A DNA stretch of 64,000 bases from Planktosalinus sp963975935 (lineage in GTDB: Bacteria; Bacteroidota; Bacteroidia; Flavobacteriales; Flavobacteriaceae): positions 62,001 to 126,000 of the forward strand of contig CAXBIQ010000004.1 of the NCBI GenBank assembly GCA_963975935.1. The letters run 5' to 3'. Within the stretch, counting starts at the first letter, position 1. Each line of letters starts with the position of its first letter. A model generated the notes under the pieces. The model searched no databases and had not been told where the DNA came from. It saw only the letters and a list, made by a program, of their open reading frames with translations. This document shows, in pieces, positions 17,204 through 25,940 of the stretch. The translations under genes and the position numbers were made by a program.

Positions 17204-18013
17204 CTACTTGACAGAAAAATCATAAACCAGCCCGATGCCATAGCTCGCTCCCTGAAAAACATTCCTTCCTGAAATAACATAGGAAAAGCTGGCATACATA
17301 CCGAATTGTGGATGCAACGGACGGTAGACAGTAACTCCGGCTTTGTGGTAATCAACACCAAATTCCCTGAAATTCTGCGGGCGCGGTGTCCCTCTGTAAT
17401 CAATGCCCCCAAAAGCTTTTTGATAATCATACCAGACATCATAATACCAGTTTGAAAGGGCTCTGCCGGCTTTAAACGTAAATGGCAAGCTATTGGGTAC
17501 TTCTTCAAATTTAAAGGAATAACCGCTTTGCAAGGTTAAAAACCATCCTGTGTCCCTTTGATAATGAACCATACCACGCGTTTCCAGGACGGTAGCCTGC
17601 TGCCCGATATCATTTAAACCACCTGTTTCATAAGCACTCAAAGGTGTAGAAAATCCCAGTCCTGTACTTATTTCTAATTTGCTATTCTCAAAATCAATTG
17701 TATAGAGCCGGTATTTTAAAAACAATGTAATGTCCTGAACCCTTAGTTTTTCATTACTCACAAAGAAAGGCAGCGATGCATTTACATCAAAGTCCTTTGT
17801 AATTCCATATGCTGTAAAAACAGAACCATAATAAAGTGTCCTGCCAATATCAGATCTTTCCGTGCCGATAAAATAATTGGGAGTATCTTCATAACCCAGG
17901 CCCAAAACTGCTGTTCCATTGCCGGAACCTCTGTAAAACCCGTCAATTTTCCCCTGGGTGTAACCCTCTGAGAGGAAGAAAAAGAAAAAGAATAAAATAA
18001 GAGAATGTTTCAT
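17204..18013 (-). CDS. Outer-membrane beta-barrel protein
   Basis: 269 residues: a Phe-rich signal peptide (cleavage near GYTQ) and then regular beta-strands with aromatic ends, for example FDVNASLPFFV, ITLFLKYRLYTIDF, LEISTGLGFSTPL and a final strand GASYGIGLVYDFSVK. Overall it resembles the outer-membrane transporter-like barrels of Bacteroidota with no assigned substrate. It lies between the two guanidine-modifying enzyme genes on the same strand, with 71-base and 58-base gaps. A functional link is possible but not shown. Confidence 0.7.
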   Translation of the reverse strand: MKHSLILFFFFFFLSEGYTQGKIDGFYRGSGNGTAVLGLGYEDTPNYFIGTERSDIGRTLYYGSVFTAYGITKDFDVNASLPFFVSNEKLRVQDITLFLKYRLYTIDFENSKLEISTGLGFSTPLSAYETGGLNDIGQQATVLETRGMVHYQRDTGWFLTLQSGYSFKFEEVPNSLPFTFKAGRALSNWYYDVWYDYQKAFGGIDYRGTPRPQNFREFGVDYHKAGVTVYRPLHPQFGMYASFSYVISGRNVFQGASYGIGLVYDFSVK

Positions 18014-18071
18014 AACCGGTATTTGATATAAAAATTTCCGGCTTGGTCGAAAAAGGTATAAAAAAATTACA

Positions 18072-18986
18072 TCAATCCCTGATCAACGGCAACGTACTGC
18101 AGCGCAACAAACCTTCCTGCTTGGCAATTTCGGCATAAGGAATCTCTTCAACGGTAAAACCATTTTCACGCAGCCAGTTGTTGAGTCGTGTAAAATTGCG
18201 TTCAGAAACTACCACATCTGGGGCAATGGAAAAAATATTGCTGTACATATGGTACATTTCGTCACGGGTAATGTGAAACAAATTTTCCTTCCCGAAAAGG
18301 TTTACCAGAAACATATAATCTGCCTCTTCACGAAAGCCTTGCTTGTAAATAATCGCCTTGTTTTCGCCCACAGGCTGAAAGCAACAGTCCAGGTGCAAAG
18401 CATTGTCACGGGCTTCCATTTTGGATTTCACCAAATCAAATTCCCTGACAATCTTATTGGGAAATAAGTCTTTGATATACTGAACCCCTTCCATATTGGT
18501 GCGTGCAGTCATATATTCTTTATAATCACTCCCTTTATAAGTGCCAATAAAAATATAATCATTCCACAGCATCACGTCCCCACCTTCAATGTGAACTTCT
18601 TCAGGGGGACGCACCACTTTATTGGAATCAACCTGATCAATGATATACTGAATGGCATCTAGCTCCCGTTCCCTGTCCGGCAGTATGTTTGCCTTCACAA
18701 AAACATCATCAATGACAAAAGCGATATCGCGGGAAAAAATCTGATTGTAATCCTTAATTTCCTCCGGCCGGTATACTTTGACATCATATTTTTTTAATAC
18801 CGCAGCAAAAGCCTCCATCTCAGGAATCATATCTTCATTTTTGGGATACGTTCCTGCAAGGATATGCTCCAGCGATTTTGGATCATAAGCATCTTCTGCA
18901 GCAGGAGTGGGACCGTTACTGTTTGCGGTGCCCAGTACCACTGCCCTGAGTCTGGAAGTTTCATTTTTAATGTTGAGCTGTAACAT
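18072..18986 (-). CDS. Arginine deiminase/amidinotransferase family enzyme
   Basis: 304 residues. Superfamily marks are IFSRDIAFVIDD, EEVHIEGGDVMLW, the catalytic His in DNALHLDCCFQPV and the nucleophilic Cys near the end in GLLRCSTLPLIRD. This places it with arginine deiminases, dimethylargininases and amidinotransferases acting on arginine-type guanidino groups. The exact substrate cannot be read from the sequence. It has a -7 element TATCTTTG 16 bases before the ATG and is therefore likely to head its own transcript. Confidence 0.85.
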   Translation of the reverse strand: MLQLNIKNETSRLRAVVLGTANSNGPTPAAEDAYDPKSLEHILAGTYPKNEDMIPEMEAFAAVLKKYDVKVYRPEEIKDYNQIFSRDIAFVIDDVFVKANILPDRERELDAIQYIIDQVDSNKVVRPPEEVHIEGGDVMLWNDYIFIGTYKGSDYKEYMTARTNMEGVQYIKDLFPNKIVREFDLVKSKMEARDNALHLDCCFQPVGENKAIIYKQGFREEADYMFLVNLFGKENLFHITRDEMYHMYSNIFSIAPDVVVSERNFTRLNNWLRENGFTVEEIPYAEIAKQEGLLRCSTLPLIRD

Positions 18987-19002
18987 AGGAGCGGGTTTGT
19001 TT

Positions 19003-19010
19003 CAAAGATA
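19003..19010 (-). promoter_or_regulatory. -7 promoter element for the arginine deiminase-like gene
   Basis: Minus strand TATCTTTG, a full TAnnTTTG match, 16 bases upstream of the start codon. Confidence 0.5.
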
Positions 19011-19067
19011 TAAAAAACTCCATCATGAGGAATCACAACGGAGTTTTTGTTATAATGAATTATAAAT

Positions 19068-20351
19068 TTATCGGTCGTTACGCGACTTGAAAGGCCTGTG
19101 GTTGTAACCGGTATAGACTTGTCTTGGACGACCAATGGGCTCTTTGCGCAAGCGCATTTCCCTCCACTGTGCAATCCATCCGGGAAGCCTTCCCAGCGCA
19201 AACATCACGGTAAACATATCGGTTGGGATTCCAAGCCCGCGGTAAATAATACCGGAATAAAAGTCAACGTTTGGATACAGGTTTCTCGATTTGAAATACT
19301 CGTCTTCCAGCGCTACTTTTTCCAGTCCTTTGGCAATATCCAGTACGGGGTCATCAATGCCCAGTTCACCAAGAACTTCATCAGCTGCTTTTTTGATGAT
19401 TTTTGCCCTTGGGTCAAAGTTTTTATACACACGGTGTCCAAAGCCCATCAAACGGAACGGATCATCTTTATCTTTTGCTTTATCAATATATTTTGAAGTG
19501 TCACCGCCGTCTGCCTTGATAGCTTCAAGCATTTCAATTACTGCCTGATTGGCACCTCCGTGCAAAGGCCCCCAAAGGGCTGCAATACCTGCAGATAACG
19601 AAGCAAACAGTCCGCTGTGAGAAGAGCCCACAATACGAACGGTTGACGTTGAACAGTTTTGTTCATGGTCCGCATGAAGAATTAATAATTTATCAAGGGC
19701 TTCAATAACCGCCCTGTCAACTTTGTATTCTTCATGGGGTTTTTGAAACATCATTTTGTGGATGTTTTCAACATACCCCAAAGAGGTATCACCATAATTT
19801 AACGGTAAACTCATTTTCTTACGCATGGTCCAGGCAACCAATACCGGGAATTTACCCAGTATTTTTACAATCGCCTTGTACATGTCTTCTTCAGAATCAA
19901 CATTTACTGAAGATGGGTTAAAGGCAACCAATGCATTGGTAAGCGATGCAAGTACACCCATCGGGTGTGCTGACTTTGGAAACCCATCCAGGATGCGCTT
20001 CATGTCTTCATCAACAATGGATTGCTCTTTAATGTCTTTATGAAACTTTGAAAGTTGTTCTTGTGTAGGAAGTTCTCCAAATATCAGGAGGTAACACACT
20101 TCCAGGAATGATGCCTTTTCAGCAAGGTCTTCAATCGCATAACCGCGATATCTCAGAATTCCTTTTTCACCGTCCAGAAAGGTGATGGCACTTTCACAAG
20201 AACCGGTATTTTTATACCCCGGGTCTAAGGTGATTACGTTTGTTGCGGCCCGTAATGTTTTTATATCAATGGCCAATTCATTTTCTGTGCCCTCGACTAT
20301 TGGAAACTCATATTTTTTTCCATCGATTTCTAAAGTAGCTGTTTTCGACAT
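19068..20351 (-). CDS. gltA: Citrate synthase
   Basis: 427 residues, the length of the bacterial hexameric-type enzyme. Condenses acetyl-CoA with oxaloacetate in the first TCA step. The catalytic His in LILHADHEQNCSTS, the second His in MGFGHRVYKNFDPRA and the Asp in LYPNVDFYSG are in place; the C-terminus is RPRQVYTGYNHRPF. Cytoplasmic. It lies downstream of eno with a 135-base gap containing no strong terminator. The order rplQ-carA-eno-gltA is a known conserved arrangement in Flavobacteriia. Confidence 0.97.
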   Translation of the reverse strand: MSKTATLEIDGKKYEFPIVEGTENELAIDIKTLRAATNVITLDPGYKNTGSCESAITFLDGEKGILRYRGYAIEDLAEKASFLEVCYLLIFGELPTQEQLSKFHKDIKEQSIVDEDMKRILDGFPKSAHPMGVLASLTNALVAFNPSSVNVDSEEDMYKAIVKILGKFPVLVAWTMRKKMSLPLNYGDTSLGYVENIHKMMFQKPHEEYKVDRAVIEALDKLLILHADHEQNCSTSTVRIVGSSHSGLFASLSAGIAALWGPLHGGANQAVIEMLEAIKADGGDTSKYIDKAKDKDDPFRLMGFGHRVYKNFDPRAKIIKKAADEVLGELGIDDPVLDIAKGLEKVALEDEYFKSRNLYPNVDFYSGIIYRGLGIPTDMFTVMFALGRLPGWIAQWREMRLRKEPIGRPRQVYTGYNHRPFKSRNDR

Positions 20352-20486
20352 GCGCGTATGTAATTTTTTATTTTTTGAACTTGACGCGAAGATACAAAAT
20401 ATAAGGTGATTTTTCTAATGAAAACCCACCCCGGTTGGTTAAAAAATCCTTAAATGGAAATAGGGTTTGCCCACGGGCAGTAACCT

Positions 20487-21776
20487 TTATTTAACTTTAA
20501 AAGCTTTTCCCTGTGGAAAATATCCCACACTTCCCAATTCTTCTTCAATGCGAAGCAATTGGTTGTATTTTGCCATACGGTCACTTCTTGAAGCAGAACC
20601 GGTTTTGATTTGTCCGCAATTTAACGCAACAGCCAGATCTGCAATGGTAGTATCTTCAGTCTCACCGGAACGGTGTGACATCACAGAAGTATATCCTGCG
20701 TTGTGAGCCATATTGACTGCTGCTATGGTTTCCGTTAAGGTGCCAATCTGGTTTACTTTAATCAAAATAGAATTTGCGATCCCTTCCTGAATTCCGCGTG
20801 AAAGACGTTCTACATTGGTCACAAACAAATCGTCACCCACAAGCTGGACCGAATCACCTATTTTTTCGGTAAGGTATTTCCATCCTTCCCAGTCGTTTTC
20901 ATCCATACCGTCTTCAATGGAAATAATGGGGTATTTTGATACCAGCTCTGCCAGATAATCAGCTTGTTGCTTTGAACTCCTTACTTTCCCCGATTTGCCT
21001 TCAAATTTGGTATAATCATATTTTCCTTTTATGTAAAATTCAGCAGCGGCACAGTCCAGGGCTATTTTAATGTCTTTACCCATTTTGTATCCTGCATTTT
21101 TTACGGCAATTGCTATGGTATCGAGGGCGTCTTCGGTGCCTTCCAAAGTGGGTGCAAAACCACCTTCATCACCCACGGCAGTACTGAGTTTTCTGTCGTG
21201 CAATACTTTTTTCAAATGGTGGAATATTTCAGAACCCATTTGCATAGCATGAGCAAAATTTTGTGCATTTACGGGCATCACCATAAACTCCTGAAAGGCG
21301 ATGGGTGCATCGCTGTGAGACCCGCCGTTGATAATATTCATCATCGGTACCGGAAGCGTGTTAGCACTCACACCACCCACATAACGGTACAAAGGCAAAC
21401 CAAGTTCCATAGCAGCTGCTTTTGCAACAGCCAGGGAAACACCCAAGATCGCATTGGCTCCTAATTTAGATTTGTTGTCACTACCGTCCAACTGAATCAT
21501 GGTTTGATCAATCAGGTTTTGATCAAAAACCACGGCTCCCAACAATTCAGGAGCAATTACTTCATTGACGTTTTTAACAGCTTTGGTAACACCTTTACCC
21601 ATATAGGCCTTTCCGCCGTCCCTGAGCTCGACGGCTTCGTGTTCTCCGGTTGATGCTCCTGAAGGCACGGCTGCGCGCCCCAGGATACCGCTCTCGGTCA
21701 TAACATCTACTTCAATGGTGGGGTTTCCTCTGGAATCAAATATTTGACGGGCACGTATGTCAACGATTATACTCAT
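20487..21776 (-). CDS. eno: Enolase
   Basis: 429 residues. Converts 2-phosphoglycerate to phosphoenolpyruvate. Begins with IVDIRARQIFDSRGNPTIEV; has HSDAPIAFQEFM, GDEGGFAPT, the metal ligand segments SIEDGMDENDW and LVGDDLFVTN, and the signature MSHRSGETEDT with SGETEDTTIADL. All catalytic residues visible are intact. Cytoplasmic, with moonlighting surface roles known for some bacteria. The region before the start contains a period-7 repeat. Confidence 0.98.
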   Translation of the reverse strand: MSIIVDIRARQIFDSRGNPTIEVDVMTESGILGRAAVPSGASTGEHEAVELRDGGKAYMGKGVTKAVKNVNEVIAPELLGAVVFDQNLIDQTMIQLDGSDNKSKLGANAILGVSLAVAKAAAMELGLPLYRYVGGVSANTLPVPMMNIINGGSHSDAPIAFQEFMVMPVNAQNFAHAMQMGSEIFHHLKKVLHDRKLSTAVGDEGGFAPTLEGTEDALDTIAIAVKNAGYKMGKDIKIALDCAAAEFYIKGKYDYTKFEGKSGKVRSSKQQADYLAELVSKYPIISIEDGMDENDWEGWKYLTEKIGDSVQLVGDDLFVTNVERLSRGIQEGIANSILIKVNQIGTLTETIAAVNMAHNAGYTSVMSHRSGETEDTTIADLAVALNCGQIKTGSASRSDRMAKYNQLLRIEEELGSVGYFPQGKAFKVK

Positions 21777-21801
21777 ACTAATTTATTTAAGGTTTAATAA
21801 T

Positions 21802-21846
21802 CAAGGTTCAAGGCTAACTTTGAACCTGAAACCTTGAACTTTGAAT
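21802..21846 (-). repeat. Degenerate period-7 repeat (CTTTGAA type)
   Basis: AGGTTCA, AGGCTAA, CTTTGAA, CCTGAAA, CCTTGAA, CTTTGAA in strict steps of seven between carA and eno. It lies in the eno leader region. Confidence 0.75.
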
Positions 21847-21901
21847 CATTTATAATTACTTTCTTTAACTTCACTCAAACTTTAAAATCTTAGGCATCCT
21901 T

Positions 21902-21936
21902 TTAACTTTGAACCTGAAACTTTGAACTTTGAATAT
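21902..21936 (-). repeat. Period-7 repeat inside the 3' end of carA
   Basis: Plus strand TTTGAAC, CTGAAAC, TTTGAAC, TTTGAAT. It overlaps the last codons and the stop codon of carA. Confidence 0.75.
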
Positions 21937-23026
21937 TTTCTATAAACTGATCAAACAAATAACGTGCATCATGCGGTCCCGGACTGGCTTCCGGATGGTA
22001 TTGCACAGAGAAACAGTTCTTGCTTTTCATTTTGATTCCCGCCACAGTATGGTCATTTAAATGCACATGGGTGATTTCAATATCAGCGTGGCTTTCAGTT
22101 TCTTCCCGGTTGATAGAAAAACCGTGGTTTTGAGAGGTGATTTCTCCTTTTCCGGTAATGAGGTTCATAATGGGATGGTTGATACCGCGGTGCCCGTGGT
22201 GCATTTTGTATGTGGATATACCGTTTGCAAGGGCAAGAATCTGGTGCCCTAAACATATCCCGAACAAAGGAAGGTCTTTTGCAATGATTTGTTGTGTCAC
22301 TTCAATGGCATTTGTCAAGGGCTGCGGATCACCGGGGCCGTTTGATATAAAGTATCCGTCAGGTTCAAAAGCACTTATTTCTTCAAAACTGCTGTCGTAA
22401 GGAAAGACTTTAATATAGCAGTCATTGTCGGCTAGAATCCTTAGAATATTTTTCTTGATGCCAAGATCAAGTGCAGAAATTTTATAGGTCGCATTTTCGT
22501 TACCGAAAAAGTAGGGTTCTTTCGTTGATACTTGTGATGCCAATTCAAGGCCATCCATATCAGGCACTTCAGCGAGTTGTTTTTTCAATCCCTCGATATT
22601 GTCAACATCTGTGGAGATAACGGCATTCATCGCTCCGTTGTCACGAATGTAGCTAACCAGCGCCCGTGTATCAACATCAGAAATAGCAAGTAAATTGTTT
22701 GCCTCCAAAAATTCTTCCAAAGAAGCATCAGCAACATCGCGTGAATAGTTGTAACTGAAATTGCGACAGATCAATCCGGCAATTTTGATACCTTCAGATT
22801 CTACTTCGTCTTTGTTGGTTCCGTAGTTACCAATATGTGCATTGGTGGTAACCATTAACTGACCATAGTAAGAGGGGTCTGTAAAAATTTCCTGATAGCC
22901 GGTCATACCGGTGTTGAAACAAACTTCCCCAAAGGCACTTCCTTCCTTTCCTCCCACGGCTTTTCCGTGAAAAATCGTTCCGTCTGCAAGTAAAATGATG
23001 GCTTTTTTTCTAGTGTGGTACTTCAT
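21902..23026 (-). CDS. carA: Carbamoyl-phosphate synthase small subunit
   Basis: 374 residues. Class I glutamine amidotransferase subunit that supplies ammonia for carbamoyl phosphate (arginine and pyrimidine synthesis). The N-terminal CPSase domain has FNTGMTGYQEIFTDPSY; the amidotransferase domain has the catalytic Cys in FGICLGHQILALA and the His in VQYHPEASPGPHDA. The large subunit carB is not in this window. The last nine or so residues (SSKFQVQS) are encoded by a heptamer repeat, so the natural C-terminus has been extended. Separated from rplQ by a strong terminator. Confidence 0.96.
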   Translation of the reverse strand: MKYHTRKKAIILLADGTIFHGKAVGGKEGSAFGEVCFNTGMTGYQEIFTDPSYYGQLMVTTNAHIGNYGTNKDEVESEGIKIAGLICRNFSYNYSRDVADASLEEFLEANNLLAISDVDTRALVSYIRDNGAMNAVISTDVDNIEGLKKQLAEVPDMDGLELASQVSTKEPYFFGNENATYKISALDLGIKKNILRILADNDCYIKVFPYDSSFEEISAFEPDGYFISNGPGDPQPLTNAIEVTQQIIAKDLPLFGICLGHQILALANGISTYKMHHGHRGINHPIMNLITGKGEITSQNHGFSINREETESHADIEITHVHLNDHTVAGIKMKSKNCFSVQYHPEASPGPHDARYLFDQFIENIQSSKFQVQS

Positions 23027-23071
23027 GTAGATTACAAGTTGTGTTGTTTATACTAGGATGCAAAAATATAT

Positions 23072-23105
23072 AAAAAAAGGGATAAACCGTAAAAGTTTAT
23101 CCCTT
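23072..23105 (-). terminator. Strong Rho-independent terminator after rplQ
   Basis: An 11-bp perfect stem AAGGGATAAAC / GTTTATCCCTT with a 7-base loop (23077-23105), followed on the minus strand by TTTTT and more A/T. It ends the ribosomal protein transcript 26 bases after the rplQ stop. Confidence 0.88.
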
Positions 23106-23130
23106 GTGTATTTATAAAGAATTCAAAACG

Positions 23131-23697
23131 TTATTCCTTATCATTTTTTGGTTCATCCTGATTGGTTTCAGGAGCTTCATTTTTAACTTCCGGAGCCGTA
23201 GCTTCCGGAGCTTCTTTTGGAGCTGTTTCTTCCGTTTTTTCAGCAGGAACGGCTTTTGCAGTTGTTTCATCTGCTTTTTTACCTTTTCCGGCACGACGTG
23301 TTGATTTTTTCTTGGCAGGTTTGTTTGCGTTGTAAACTTCGTTGAAGTCAACCAACTCAATCATAGCCATATCAGCGTTATCACCCAAACGGTTACCCAA
23401 TTTGATAATGCGGGTATATCCACCGGGGCGGTCACCCACTTTTACGGCAACTTCCCTGAAAAGTTCTGCTACTGCTTCCTTTTGACGCAGTCTGCTATAA
23501 ACAATACGTCTGTTGTGTGTGGTGTCTTCTTTGGACTTTGTCACCAAAGGCTCTACAAATTGCTTAAGGGCTTTCGCTTTAGCTACTGTAGTGTTGATTC
23601 TCTTATGCTCAATTAGGGAGCAGGCCATATTTGCCAGCATAGAACGTCTGTGTGCTGTCTTTCTTCCTAAGTGATTTATTTTTTTTCCGTGTCTCAT
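23131..23697 (-). CDS. rplQ: 50S ribosomal protein L17
   Basis: 188 residues. The core of about 118 residues is standard (MRHGKKINHLGRKTAHRRSM at the start, TRIIKLGNRLGDNADMAMIEL). It is followed by a low-complexity tail of about 65 residues, first Lys/Arg-rich then Ala/Glu/Pro-rich (AEKTEETAPKEAPEATAPEV). Tails like this occur on L17 of many Bacteroidota. L17 sits near the exit side of the large subunit. Last gene of the ribosomal block. Confidence 0.96.
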   Translation of the reverse strand: MRHGKKINHLGRKTAHRRSMLANMACSLIEHKRINTTVAKAKALKQFVEPLVTKSKEDTTHNRRIVYSRLRQKEAVAELFREVAVKVGDRPGGYTRIIKLGNRLGDNADMAMIELVDFNEVYNANKPAKKKSTRRAGKGKKADETTAKAVPAEKTEETAPKEAPEATAPEVKNEAPETNQDEPKNDKE

Positions 23698-23713
23698 TTT
23701 CTTAGTTATTAGA

Positions 23714-23770
23714 GGTGAGTGGTGAGTGGTGAGTAAAGTCTCTTATCTCACGTCTCATATCTCAAGTCTT
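23714..23770 (-). repeat. Period-7 repeat between rpoA and rplQ
   Basis: Plus strand GGTGAGT three times, then TCTCTTA, TCTCACG, TCTCATA, TCTCAAG. Two heptamer families stand side by side in the 76-base gap inside the alpha operon. Confidence 0.75.
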
Positions 23771-23773
23771 TTT

Positions 23774-24766
23774 TTAATCTCTGTCTAATTTATATTTTGA
23801 AAGATCCATTCCAAAGGTCAGGCCTTTAACATTTACCAACTCTTCCAGTTCAGTCAATGATTTTTTACCAAAGTTTCTGAACTTCATCAGGTCGTTCTTG
23901 TTATAAGAAACCAAATCTCCTAAGGTATCAACCTCTGCAGCTTTCAGGCAGTTTAATGCTCTTACTGAAAGGTCCATATCAACCAGTTTGGTTTTTAACA
24001 ACTGACGCATGTGCAGGGATTCCTCATCATAGGTTTCTGTTTGAGCAATCTCATCTGCCTCAAGGGTGATGCGCTCGTCACTGAACAACATAAAGTGATG
24101 AATCAAGGTTTTTGCCGCTTCGGTCAATGCATCTTTGGGATGGATAGAACCGTCTGAAACGATTTCAAAAATCAGTTTTTCGTAATCTGTTTTTTGCTCT
24201 ACACGAAAGTTCTCAATGCTGTACTTAACATTCTTGATGGGTGTGTAGATAGAATCTGTAAAGATGGTTCCAAGAGGTGCGTTTGCCTTTTTGTTTTCTT
24301 CAGCAGGCACATACCCTCTACCCTTTTCTATGGTCATTTCCATATTGAGGTTTACTTTGGATTCCATATTACAAATAACCAAATCAGGGTTCAATATTTG
24401 AAAACCTGAGATGAACTTCTGGAAATCACCGGCTACAAGTTGATCTTTTCCGGTGATGGACATTGTTACGGTTTCATTATCTATTTCATCAATCTGACGC
24501 TTGAAACGCACTTGTTTTAAACCAAGGATAATTTCAGTTACATCTTCTACTATTCCCGGGATTGTAGAAAATTCGTGATCAACGCCTTCAATTCTGATGG
24601 AGGTGATAGCAAAGCCTTCCAGGGAGGATAATAGTACTCTTCTAAGCGCGTTACCAACGGTCAATCCATAGCCGGGTTCCAAGGGACGAAACTCGAATCT
24701 CCCCTCAAAATCGGTTGAATTGATCATTATAACTTTATCGGGCTTTTGAAAATTTAGTATTGCCAT
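23774..24766 (-). CDS. rpoA: RNA polymerase alpha subunit
   Basis: 330 residues. The N-terminal dimerisation domain (1 to about 230, with GYGLTVGNALRRVLLSSLEG and IKNVKYSIENFRV) assembles the polymerase; the C-terminal domain (about 250-320, LDMDLSVRALNCLKAAEV-like and FRNFGKKSLTELEELV) contacts DNA and activators. Length and motifs are normal. Located between rpsD and rplQ as in most bacteria, 20 bases after rpsD. Confidence 0.98.
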   Translation of the reverse strand: MAILNFQKPDKVIMINSTDFEGRFEFRPLEPGYGLTVGNALRRVLLSSLEGFAITSIRIEGVDHEFSTIPGIVEDVTEIILGLKQVRFKRQIDEIDNETVTMSITGKDQLVAGDFQKFISGFQILNPDLVICNMESKVNLNMEMTIEKGRGYVPAEENKKANAPLGTIFTDSIYTPIKNVKYSIENFRVEQKTDYEKLIFEIVSDGSIHPKDALTEAAKTLIHHFMLFSDERITLEADEIAQTETYDEESLHMRQLLKTKLVDMDLSVRALNCLKAAEVDTLGDLVSYNKNDLMKFRNFGKKSLTELEELVNVKGLTFGMDLSKYKLDRD

Positions 24767-24786
24767 GTTGTGATTCCTAAGGTTTA

Positions 24787-25392
24787 TTATTTAGAATATA
24801 ATTCTACGATGAATTGTGTATTGATGTTTTCAGGAATTTGAATCCTTGATGGAACAGAAACAAAGGTCCCTTCCATTTTATCATTGTTCCAGGAAATCCA
24901 CTCATACACATGATTTGAGTTTGAAAGTGAATTTGTGATGGCTTCCAGTGATTTTGATTTTTCTCTTACTGCAACAACATCACCCGGCTTCACGTGGTAA
25001 GAAGCAATATTTACTTTCTCACCGTTCACAAGGATGTGTCTGTGGGATACAAGTTGACGTGCTGCACTTCTTGAAGGGGCGATACCCATTCTGAATACAA
25101 CATTGTCTAATCTTGACTCACACAATTGAAGAAGTACATCACCTGTAATTCCTTCAGCAGCGGTTGCTTTTTTAAACATATTCCTGAATTGACGCTCTAA
25201 CACACCATAGGTGTATTTTGCCTTTTGCTTTTCCATTAACTGGGTAGCATATTCAGATTTTTTACCTCTTCTGCGTGCATTTCCATGCTGCCCCGGAGGG
25301 TAATTTCTTTTTTCAAATGCTTTGTCGTCACCAAAGATAGCTTCACCGAATTTACGGGCTATTTTAGTTTTTGGACCGGTATATCTTGCCAT
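24787..25392 (-). CDS. rpsD: 30S ribosomal protein S4
   Basis: 201 residues. Starts MARYTGPKTKIARKFGE; the S4 RNA-binding domain is visible as ESRLDNVVFRMG with SRSAARQLVSHRHILVNG. Primary binder of 16S rRNA and, in many bacteria, translational repressor of the alpha operon. The 153-base gap upstream to rpsK is unusually long and filled partly by a heptamer repeat. Confidence 0.98.
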   Translation of the reverse strand: MARYTGPKTKIARKFGEAIFGDDKAFEKRNYPPGQHGNARRRGKKSEYATQLMEKQKAKYTYGVLERQFRNMFKKATAAEGITGDVLLQLCESRLDNVVFRMGIAPSRSAARQLVSHRHILVNGEKVNIASYHVKPGDVVAVREKSKSLEAITNSLSNSNHVYEWISWNNDKMEGTFVSVPSRIQIPENINTQFIVELYSK

Positions 25393-25485
25393 ATTAAAAT
25401 TTGTTTTGGAAGGGATGATGAATTAAGGTCTGTCCTCCATCTATCGTATTCCTTCCCGTGTTTATAATTATTTGTTGATTTAATT

Positions 25486-25542
25486 GTTCAAAGTTTAAAG
25501 TTCAATGTTGAACTTCTACCTTCTAAGTTTTAACTTCTAATG
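25486..25542 (-). repeat. Period-7 repeat between rpsK and rpsD
   Basis: Plus strand GTTCAAA, GTTTAAA, GTTCAAT, GTTGAAC, TTCTACC, TTCTAAG, TTTTAAC, TTCTAAT: eight consecutive heptamers inside the alpha operon, three bases from the rpsK stop. Confidence 0.75.
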
Positions 25543-25545
25543 TAC

Positions 25546-25929
25546 TTAGACTCTTCTTCTTTTAGGAGGTCTGCATCCGTTGTGTGGAATTGGAGTAATG
25601 TCAATAATTTCAGTTACTTCAATACCGGCATTGTGAATTGAGCGTATTGCAGATTCTCTTCCGTTTCCGGGTCCTTTTACATATACTTTTACTTTGCGCA
25701 AACCTGCATCATGAGCTACTTTGGTAGCATCTTCAGCGGCAAGTTGAGCAGCATAAGGTGTGTTTTTCTTGGATCCTCTAAAGCCCATTTTTCCGGCTGA
25801 AGACCAGGAAATTACATCGCCGTTTTTGTTTGTCAACGAAATGATGATATTGTTAAAGGAAGCTGTAACGTGTGCTTCACCTACAGATTCAACATTAACT
25901 TTACGTTTTTTTGCGGTTGTTTTTGCCAT
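25546..25929 (-). CDS. rpsK: 30S ribosomal protein S11
   Basis: 127 residues. Typical features: ASFNNIIISLTNKNGDVISWSS, FRGSKKNTPYAAQ, VKVYVKGPGNGRESAIR and the basic C-terminus NGCRPPKRRRV. Platform protein of the small subunit that helps form the mRNA exit region with S7 and S18. Begins 11 bases after rpsM in the same operon. Confidence 0.98.
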   Translation of the reverse strand: MAKTTAKKRKVNVESVGEAHVTASFNNIIISLTNKNGDVISWSSAGKMGFRGSKKNTPYAAQLAAEDATKVAHDAGLRKVKVYVKGPGNGRESAIRSIHNAGIEVTEIIDITPIPHNGCRPPKRRRV

Positions 25930-25940
25930 ATCTCTAGGGA

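Noticed and set aside
20460..20486. Hairpin TGCCC-AC-GGGCA between eno and gltA as a terminator
   Set aside because: The loop would be too small and no T run follows on the minus strand.
23112..23360. Basic 82-codon frame on the minus strand over the end of rplQ
   Set aside because: A shadow of the Lys/Ala/Glu-rich rplQ tail in another frame.
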